From Streptomyces bacillaris (GTDB taxonomy: Bacteria; Actinomycetota; Actinomycetes; Streptomycetales; Streptomycetaceae), in the NCBI RefSeq assembly GCF_003268675.1, contig NZ_CP029378.1:1612001-1676000 (forward strand): a stretch of DNA of 64,000 nucleotides, given 5' to 3'. Shown one piece after another: positions 58,588 through 64,000 of the stretch. Below the pieces are notes generated by a model that was not told the DNA's origin, ran no database searches, and was given only the letters and a program-made list of their open reading frames with translations. The position numbers and the translations under genes are program-made. How positions within the stretch are numbered: position 1 is the first letter of the stretch; every line of letters starts with the position of its first letter.

Positions 58588-60636
58588 TCACCCCTTCCGG
58601 CTCGGCTCCTTCTGCCTCCGCTCCACCGGGCCCCGCCGTACCGAACCCGGCGCGCTCCACTCCGCCCGCCTCCGCGCCCGCTGCTTCGCGGCCTCCGAGG
58701 ACTGGAGCTGGTACGGGACCGAGGTCACCATCACACCGGGGGTGAAGAGCAGGCGGCCCTTGAGGCGTAGCGCGCTCTGGTTGTGGAGCAGGTGCTCGTA
58801 CCAGTGGCCGACCACGTACTCCGGGATGTACACGCTGATCACGTCGCGCGGGCTCTGGCGGCGCAGGCCCTTCACGTACTCGATGACCGGGCGGGTCACC
58901 TCGCGGTAGGGCGAGTCGAGGATCTTGAGCGGTACGTTGATGCCGCGCCGTTCCCACTCCTCGCGCAGGGCCTTCGTCTCGGCCGGGTCGACGCTGATGG
59001 AGAGCGCCTCCAGCTGGTCGGCGCGGATCAGCCGGGCGTAGGCGAGGGCGCGCAGGGTGGGGCGGTGGAGCTTGGAGACCAGGACGATCGCGTGGACGCG
59101 GGAGGGGCGGACGCTCTCGTCGGGCGAGGCGTCGTCCGCGGCGATCTCCTCGGCGACCCGGTCGTAGTGCTTCCGGATCGCGGTCATCGTGCCGTAGAAG
59201 ATCACCATGCCGAGCAGGGCGACCCAGGCGCCGTGGCTGAACTTGGTGGCCAGGACGACGACCAGGACCAGGCCGGTGAAGAAGGCGCCGAAGGCGTTGA
59301 TCGCGCGGGAGCGGATCATGTGGCGGCGCCGGGCGCGGTCGCGCTCGCCGGCCAGGAGGCGGTTCCAGTGCCGGACCATGCCGGTCTGGCTGAGGGTGAA
59401 GGAGACGAAGACGCCCACGATGTAGAGCTGGATCAGGCGGGTGGTGTCGGCGCCGTAGATCCAGACCAGCAGGATGGCGGCGCCGGCCAGCAGCACGATG
59501 CCGTTGGAGAAGGCGAGCCGGTCGCCGCGGGTGTGGAGCTGGCGCGGCAGGTAGCGGTCCTGGGCGAGGATCGAGCCGAGCAGCGGGAAGCCGTTGTACG
59601 CGGTGTTCGCGGCCAGGAAGAGGACCAGCGCGGTGGCCACGGCGAGGAGCACGAAGAGGAACGAGCCGGGGCCGAAGACCGCCTCCGCGACCTGGGCGAT
59701 CACCGGGTGCTGGGTGTAGCCGTCGCCGACCGGGACGCCGTCGCGGATCAGGTCCGTCGCCGGGTTCTCGGCCATCTTGACGCCGGTGGCCATGGCCAGG
59801 GCGATGATCCCGCAGAACATGGTGACGGCGAGCAGGCCCATCAGGGCGAGCGTGGTCGCGGCGTTCCGGCTCTTCGGCTTGCGGAAGGCGGGCACCCCGT
59901 TGCTGATCGCCTCCACCCCGGTGAGGGCCGCGCAGCCGGAGGAGAAGGCGCGCAGGAGCAGGAAGACCAGGGCGAAACCGGCCAGTCCCGGGTGCTCGGG
60001 CTTTATGTCGAAGCCGGAGGTCGGGGCGTGCATGGTGTCCCCGAGGACGAGGCCGCGGAACCCGCCCCACAGGAGCATCAGGAAGACGCCCGCCACGAAG
60101 AGGTAGGTGGGGATGGCGAACAGCTTCCCCGACTCCCTGACCCCGCGCAGGTTCATCAGGGCGAGCAGGACGATGGCGCCGATGGCGCAGAGGGTCTTGT
60201 GCTCGACGACGAAGGAGATCGCGGAGCCCAGGTTCTCCACCCCGGCGGAGACCGAGACGGCCACGGTGAGGACGTAGTCGACCAGCAGGGCGCTGGCGAC
60301 GGTCAGTCCGGCCTTGGGGCCGAGGTTGGTGGTCGCGACCTCGTAGTCGCCGCCGCCGCTCGGGTAGGCGCGGACGTTCTGCCGGTAGGAGGCGACGACC
60401 GTGAACATGAGGATCACGACGGCCAGCGCGATCCAGGGGCTGAAGTGGTACGCCGACAGACCCGCGATGGACAGGACGATGAGGACCTCGCCGGGGGCGT
60501 ACGCCACCGAGGAGAGCGGGTCCGACGCGAAGACCGGGAGCGCGATGCGCTTGGGCAGGAGCGTCTCCCCCAGCCTGTCGCTGCGCAGCGCCCGGCCGAT
60601 CAGAATCCTTTTGGGCAGGTCGGTCAGTTTGGACAC
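58588..60636 (-). CDS. APC-family permease, KimA-like potassium transporter
   Basis: A 682-residue permease with about 12 transmembrane helices. The N-terminus ALPVFASDPLSSVAYAPGEVL and GGGDYEVATTNLGPKAGL are the substrate-site segments shared with KimA (YdaO) potassium importers. A soluble C-terminal domain of about 180 residues (AIVLVSKLHRPTLRALAYA) has a USP-like look, also as in KimA. GTG or ATG near 60636 starts the protein (SKLTDLPKR). It diverges from two TrkA-type genes, which supports a potassium role. Known KimA homologues are controlled by c-di-AMP; nothing here proves that. Confidence 0.8.
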   Translation of the reverse strand: MSKLTDLPKRILIGRALRSDRLGETLLPKRIALPVFASDPLSSVAYAPGEVLIVLSIAGLSAYHFSPWIALAVVILMFTVVASYRQNVRAYPSGGGDYEVATTNLGPKAGLTVASALLVDYVLTVAVSVSAGVENLGSAISFVVEHKTLCAIGAIVLLALMNLRGVRESGKLFAIPTYLFVAGVFLMLLWGGFRGLVLGDTMHAPTSGFDIKPEHPGLAGFALVFLLLRAFSSGCAALTGVEAISNGVPAFRKPKSRNAATTLALMGLLAVTMFCGIIALAMATGVKMAENPATDLIRDGVPVGDGYTQHPVIAQVAEAVFGPGSFLFVLLAVATALVLFLAANTAYNGFPLLGSILAQDRYLPRQLHTRGDRLAFSNGIVLLAGAAILLVWIYGADTTRLIQLYIVGVFVSFTLSQTGMVRHWNRLLAGERDRARRRHMIRSRAINAFGAFFTGLVLVVVLATKFSHGAWVALLGMVIFYGTMTAIRKHYDRVAEEIAADDASPDESVRPSRVHAIVLVSKLHRPTLRALAYARLIRADQLEALSISVDPAETKALREEWERRGINVPLKILDSPYREVTRPVIEYVKGLRRQSPRDVISVYIPEYVVGHWYEHLLHNQSALRLKGRLLFTPGVMVTSVPYQLQSSEAAKQRARRRAEWSAPGSVRRGPVERRQKEPSRKG

Positions 60637-60958
60637 GCTGAGGATCGTAAGGGCAGCCCGCGCCGGTCGAGGACGCCTGATCGCCGTGGCCCCCCTGTCT
60701 CCTGCGGTAGGAGCAGAATCCGGCCGTAATCCTTAACGCAATCCTTGCGAACGGACCCTGCGCCTTTACTCCCCCTTTGCCCATGTGTCCGGGGCAACGC
60801 ACACTCGGAGGAAACACCGGGCCCACAGCGGCATAAGCTCATCCCCGGGCAACGCCGAAGTCGTTGCCCCGTTGTTTGCCCGGCAAGCTGAGAGAGAAGT
60901 GTGAGCAGCGTGTTTTCGCAGGTCAGCCGGATGACCAGGACGGCGGGGTAGGCGCACA
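60637..60958. promoter_or_regulatory. Divergent regulatory region between the permease and trkA genes
   Basis: No gene is supported in these 322 bases. The trkA-side half holds a hairpin GGGCAACG-7-CGTTGCCC at 60847-60869 that can instead pair with a following TTTGCCCGG, so two mutually exclusive folds are possible. A 15-bp stretch AACGCACACTCGGAG at 60796 repeats one at 57087. Confidence 0.5.
60796..60816 (+). repeat. Repeat of a sequence beside the methyltransferase stop
   Basis: AACGCACACTCGGAG then GAAACA; the copy at 57087-57106 has AACGCACACTCGGAG then AAACA. Confidence 0.6.
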
Positions 60959-61627
60959 GTGCACATCGTCATCATGGGCTGCGGGCGCGTCGGAGCCGCT
61001 CTCGCGCAGACCCTGGAACAGCAGGGGCACACGGTCGCGGTGATCGACCAGGACCCGACGGCCTTCCGCCGTCTCGGCTCCGGATTCGGCGGTCGCCGGG
61101 TCACCGGGGTGGGCTTCGATCAGGACACCCTCCGCGAGGCGGGCATCGAGGACGCGGGGGCGTTCGCCGCGGTGAGCAGCGGTGACAACTCCAACATCAT
61201 CGCGGCCCGGGTGGCCCGCGAGATGTTCTCCGTCGAGAACGTCGCGGCCCGGATCTACGACCCGAAGCGGGCCGAGGTCTACCAGCGGCTCGGCATCCCC
61301 ACCGTCGCGACGGTGCGCTGGACGGCGGACCAGATGCTGCGGCGGCTGCTGCCCTCGGGCGCGGAGCCGCTGTGGCGCGATCCGAGCGGGGGTGTGCAGC
61401 TCGCGGAGGTGCACACGACGCCGTCCTGGATCGGCCACCGGATCAGCACGCTCCAGGAGGAGACCGGCGTCCGCGTCGCCTTCCTCACCCGGTTGGGCGA
61501 GGCGATCCTGCCGACCTCGCAGACGGTCCTGCAGGAGGGCGACCTGGTCCACGTGATGATGCGTACGGACGAGATCGCCAAGGTCGAGGAGGCCTTCGCC
61601 GAGGGTCCCGAGGAGGGTGGTCACTGA
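60959..61627 (+). CDS. trkA: TrkA-type potassium channel/transport regulator (first of pair)
   Basis: A 222-residue protein with an RCK/TrkA-N Rossmann domain (HIVIMGCGRVGAALAQTLEQQGH, then VIDQDP) and a TrkA-C domain near residues 140-215. The glycine-rich GxGxxG loop binds NAD(H) or ATP. It starts GTG 60959 and its stop overlaps the ATG of the second copy (TGATG). Together they resemble the CeoB/CeoC pair of mycobacteria, gating potassium uptake, which fits the divergent KimA-like permease. Confidence 0.9.
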   Translation: MHIVIMGCGRVGAALAQTLEQQGHTVAVIDQDPTAFRRLGSGFGGRRVTGVGFDQDTLREAGIEDAGAFAAVSSGDNSNIIAARVAREMFSVENVAARIYDPKRAEVYQRLGIPTVATVRWTADQMLRRLLPSGAEPLWRDPSGGVQLAEVHTTPSWIGHRISTLQEETGVRVAFLTRLGEAILPTSQTVLQEGDLVHVMMRTDEIAKVEEAFAEGPEEGGH

Positions 61628-62313
61628 TGCGTGTGGCGATTGCGGGGGCGGGCGCGGTGGGCCGTTCCATCGCCGCCGAGCTGCTGGAGAACGGGCACGA
61701 GGTGCTGCTCATCGACAAGGCGCCGACCGCCATCTCGGTGGAGCGGGTCCCCTCGGCCGAGTGGCTGCTCGCGGACGCCTGCGAGATCACCTCGCTGGAC
61801 GAGGCGGCGCTGCAGCGGTGCAACGTGGTGATCGCGGCGACGGGCGACGACAAGGTGAACCTGGTCGTCTCGCTGCTCGCCAAGACCGAGTACGGCGTGC
61901 CGCGGGTGGTCGCGCGGGTCAACCACCCCAAGAACGAGTGGCTGTTCAACGAGTCCTGGGGCATCGATGTCGCGGTCTCGACCCCGCGGCTGATGTCGGC
62001 CCTGGTGGAGGAGGCGGTGAGCGTCGGTGATCTGGTCCGGCTGCTGCGCTTCAGCCACGGCGACGCCAACCTGGTGGAGCTGACGCTGCCGCCGGAGTCG
62101 GCGCTGGCCGGGACCCGGGTCGGGCAGGTCGCCTGGCCCGAGGACACCTCGCTGGTCACCATCATCCGGGGTACGCGGGTGCTGACGCCGAGCCCCGAGG
62201 AGTCGCTGGAGGCCGGTGACGAGCTGCTGTTCGTGGCGGCCCAGGCGCGCGAGGAGCAGCTGGAGGACCTGCTGTCGGTCCGCCGCGCCCCGTCGTCGCC
62301 GTCCGACGACTGA
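61627..62313 (+). CDS. trkA: TrkA-type potassium transport regulator (second of pair)
   Basis: A 228-residue paralogue of its neighbour: RVAIAGAGAVGRSIAAELLENGH, VLLIDK, then NVVIAATGDDKVNLVVSLLAKTEYG in the TrkA-N domain, and LVELTLPPESALAGTRVGQV in TrkA-C. It is co-translated with the first copy and is followed by a strong bidirectional hairpin. Confidence 0.9.
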   Translation: MRVAIAGAGAVGRSIAAELLENGHEVLLIDKAPTAISVERVPSAEWLLADACEITSLDEAALQRCNVVIAATGDDKVNLVVSLLAKTEYGVPRVVARVNHPKNEWLFNESWGIDVAVSTPRLMSALVEEAVSVGDLVRLLRFSHGDANLVELTLPPESALAGTRVGQVAWPEDTSLVTIIRGTRVLTPSPEESLEAGDELLFVAAQAREEQLEDLLSVRRAPSSPSDD

Positions 62314-62322
62314 GGTACGGGC

Positions 62323-62369
62323 ATGAGGGAGGGCCCGTGACCGTCGTACGGTTACGGGCCCTCCCTCAT
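62323..62369. terminator. Bidirectional terminator between trkA and DUF3159 genes
   Basis: Perfect 16-bp stem ATGAGGGAGGGCCCGT / ACGGGCCCTCCCTCAT with a 15-base loop, between convergent genes. Confidence 0.88.
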
Positions 62370-62377
62370 ACGTGCTG

Positions 62378-63187
62378 TTACGCCTCCGGGTTGCGCAGCG
62401 CGGCCGCGGCCTGCTCCTTGCGCTCCTTCTCGGCCTGCTCCTCGGCCTCCATCTCGGCGAAGACGTCGATGGGCGGCGGGGCCTTCGCCAGGAAGACCCA
62501 GGTCAGATAGACCGCGAGCAGGAACGGCGGGATCTTCAGCGCGACCAGCACCCAGCCGAACTGGGTGGTGTCGGCCCACCAGTAGAGCGGGAAGAGGATC
62601 GCGCACTTGGCGAGCAGGATGAGGCCCCAGGCGTAACTGGCCTTGGTGTACGCCTTCTTACGGCCCGGGTTACGCGTCCGCCAGGAGAGGTTCTCCTTGA
62701 AGACCGGGCCGAGGATCAGACCGATCAGCGGTACACCGGCGGCGGCCGTGCCCAGGTAGGCGACGGAGAGCCCCAGGGTGTAGAGCATGCCCGGCAGGTA
62801 GAAGTCCTTGGCGTTGCCCGTCATCATCGCGAAGACGACACCGAAGGCCACCCCGAAGACGCCGCTGAAGGCGTGCTTCACGGTGTCCCGGCGGACCAGC
62901 CGTACGGCGACCAGGGCCAGGGAGACCGCCAGGGCCGCGATGGCCGAGATGTGCAGGTCCTTGTTGATGGTGAAGATCGTGACGAAGAGCAGCCCGGGCA
63001 GGACCGTCTCCACCATGCCGCGCACCCCGCCGAAGGCCTCGAAGAGGGCGGCCTCGGTGACCGCCTTCGACTCGGGGTCCTGGTGGGCGGCGTGCCCGCC
63101 TCCGGCGCTCCGCTCTCCGGTGGCGCTGTGCTGTTCGGTGCGGTGGGACTGGTCCGTTTCGGACGTCGGCTTGTCGAGAGACGTCAC
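62378..63187 (-). CDS. DUF3159 membrane protein
   Basis: A 269-residue protein. An N-terminal polar region of about 50 residues is followed by five or six hydrophobic segments (FVTIFTINKDLHISAIAALAV, AFGVVFAMMTG, LYTLGLSVAYLGTAAAGVP) and the conserved SWRTRNPGRKKAYTKASYAW, as in DUF3159 proteins of actinobacteria. Function is unknown. Start MTSLDKPTS; it begins three bases after the end of the OB-fold gene. Confidence 0.85.
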   Translation of the reverse strand: MTSLDKPTSETDQSHRTEQHSATGERSAGGGHAAHQDPESKAVTEAALFEAFGGVRGMVETVLPGLLFVTIFTINKDLHISAIAALAVSLALVAVRLVRRDTVKHAFSGVFGVAFGVVFAMMTGNAKDFYLPGMLYTLGLSVAYLGTAAAGVPLIGLILGPVFKENLSWRTRNPGRKKAYTKASYAWGLILLAKCAILFPLYWWADTTQFGWVLVALKIPPFLLAVYLTWVFLAKAPPPIDVFAEMEAEEQAEKERKEQAAAALRNPEA

Positions 63188-63190
63188 CGG

Positions 63191-63607
63191 CTACTCCTTG
63201 CCGAGCGGTCGGAGTTCGTATGTGGGGTTGAACAGCACCCGGCGCCCGTGGCTCATGGCGACCCGGCCCGAGGCGATGATCCTGCGGCCGGGCTCTATCC
63301 CGACGATGGAGCGCCGGCCCAGCCAGACCACGTCCAGCGGCTCGGTGCCGTCGAAGAGCTCCGCCTCCAGGGCGGGCACTCCGGCCCGGGGACGCAGGGT
63401 GACGGTCCGCAACGTACCAGCCACCTTCACGATCTGCCGGTCGGAGCATTCCGATATCCGGGTGCATCCGGTGGCCTGGGCGTCCTCCCGCAGCTCCTGG
63501 GACTCCAGGTCCGCCTGGGAGCTGGAGAGCCGGTCGAGCATACGGCGGAAGCGGCCGGACGGCCTCTCCGCCCTGCCGGCCTTCTCGCGTCGGGGAACAG
63601 CACTCAT
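63191..63607 (-). CDS. OB-fold nucleic-acid-binding domain protein
   Basis: A 138-residue protein with a basic N-terminus (SAVPRREKAG) and an OB-fold (IVKVAGTLRTVTLRPR, ALEAELFDGTEPLDVVWLGR, IIASGRVAMSHGR). ATG 63607 is chosen because the frame upstream has no conserved sequence. It is paired with DUF3159 throughout Streptomyces, beside the TrkA genes; its substrate is not known. Confidence 0.82.
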   Translation of the reverse strand: MSAVPRREKAGRAERPSGRFRRMLDRLSSSQADLESQELREDAQATGCTRISECSDRQIVKVAGTLRTVTLRPRAGVPALEAELFDGTEPLDVVWLGRRSIVGIEPGRRIIASGRVAMSHGRRVLFNPTYELRPLGKE

Positions 63608-63719
63608 ACCCGAAGGGTACCGGTCCCGGGGGGCCCGGTACGGAGGGCCGGTGCGATCACTCGGAAGGGTGAGGCGGGAGGGACGGCCCCTGACGTACGG
63701 CATGGGCCCGGCCGTGGTC

Positions 63720-64000
63720 TCAGCCGCGCTCGAAGCGGTACCCCATCCCCGGTTCGGTGACGAAGTGGCGGGGGTGCGAGGGGTCCGCCTCCAGCTTGCG
63801 GCGGAGCTGGGCCATGTAGACCCGCAGATAGTTCGTCTCCGTGCCGTAGGAGGGCCCCCAGACCTCCTGGAGGAGCTGTTTCTGGCCGACCAGGCGGCCG
63901 GCGTTGCGGACGAGGACCTCCAGCAGGTGCCACTCGGTGGGCGTGAGCCGTACGTCGCGGCCGCCCCGGTGCACCTTCTTGGCGGCCAGGTCGACGGTGA
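63720..64000 (-). CDS. kdpE: KdpE-type response regulator, C-terminal part (runs off the window)
   Basis: Only the winged-helix effector domain is inside the window: DVRLTPTEWHLLEVLVRNAG, WGPSYGTETNYLRVYMAQLR and the C-terminal hairpin FVTEPGMGYRF. The W-G-x-x-Y-x-x-E-T-x-Y-L-R motif is typical of KdpE, and its place near potassium genes agrees. The receiver domain lies beyond 64000. Confidence 0.85.
   Translation of the reverse strand, partial: TVDLAAKKVHRGGRDVRLTPTEWHLLEVLVRNAGRLVGQKQLLQEVWGPSYGTETNYLRVYMAQLRRKLEADPSHPRHFVTEPGMGYRFERG

Overview
The window is high-GC actinobacterial DNA, almost certainly Streptomyces. The signs are strong GC bias at third codon positions, frequent GTG starts, an XRE/DUF5753 regulator followed by a DUF397 gene, paired TrkA proteins, a DUF3159 membrane protein, a KimA-like APC permease and a KdpE-type regulator. 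The right edge (57.1-64 kb) looks like conserved chromosome: an RNA methyltransferase of the TrmA/RumA family, the permease, two TrkA proteins, DUF3159, an OB-fold protein and the start of a response regulator gene. Everything left of 57.1 kb looks accessory.

Left part (1-11 kb). Remnants of a DsbA-type gene and of a response regulator are cut by an IS3-family element (539-1843). Then comes a 1795-residue secreted RHS/YD-repeat protein whose C-terminus is a colicin E7/E9-type HNH DNase, followed directly by an Im9-type immunity gene. Next is an ISAzo13-like element (7962-10913) interrupted by an ISAs1-family element (8058-9409). The outer transposase frame is restored when the inner element and one copy of its 12-bp target duplication are removed.

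Island (about 11.1-57.1 kb). Two to three decayed copies of the 3' end of the RNA methyltransferase gene lie at 11.13-11.39 kb, and the intact gene ends at 57,112 beside phased short repeats. This is the layout expected of an element or series of elements inserted at the 3' end of that gene, although no integrase is visible. Between these points lie two large antisense-strand operons of defence character. Operon A (23588 to 13758) encodes an SMC/Rad50-like ATPase, a small helical protein, a coiled-coil protein, McrB, McrC and a UvrD-like helicase with a RelE-like N-terminus; a convergent N6-adenine methylase gene faces it. Operon B (52131 to 29757) encodes a Ser/Thr kinase fused to a DUF1998 helicase and a nuclease-like tail, a SNF2 helicase, an Eco57I-type methylase, a J-domain-like protein, a GrpE-like protein, an Hsp70 fused to a NYN ribonuclease domain, and two dynamin-like GTPases. 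Most genes overlap by a few bases (GTGA/ATGA/TGATG).

The same 15-bp palindrome, GTTGACG-N-CGTCAAC, occurs exactly three times: before the methylase gene (12024), before operon A (23666) and before operon B (52272). The two operons and the methylase therefore look like one regulon. Operon B resembles class 1 DISARM in its helicase/methylase core, but with a chaperone-RNase-dynamin module instead of the usual accessory genes. This is the best candidate for an undescribed system here. Between the operons sit a uracil-DNA-glycosylase-like gene, a VapBC45-type toxin-antitoxin pair, an XRE/DUF397/HATPase regulatory set and an endonuclease VII-like gene. To the right of operon B are a frameshifted SWIM-domain gene, a TerD-family gene and an unrecognised winged-helix-like gene.
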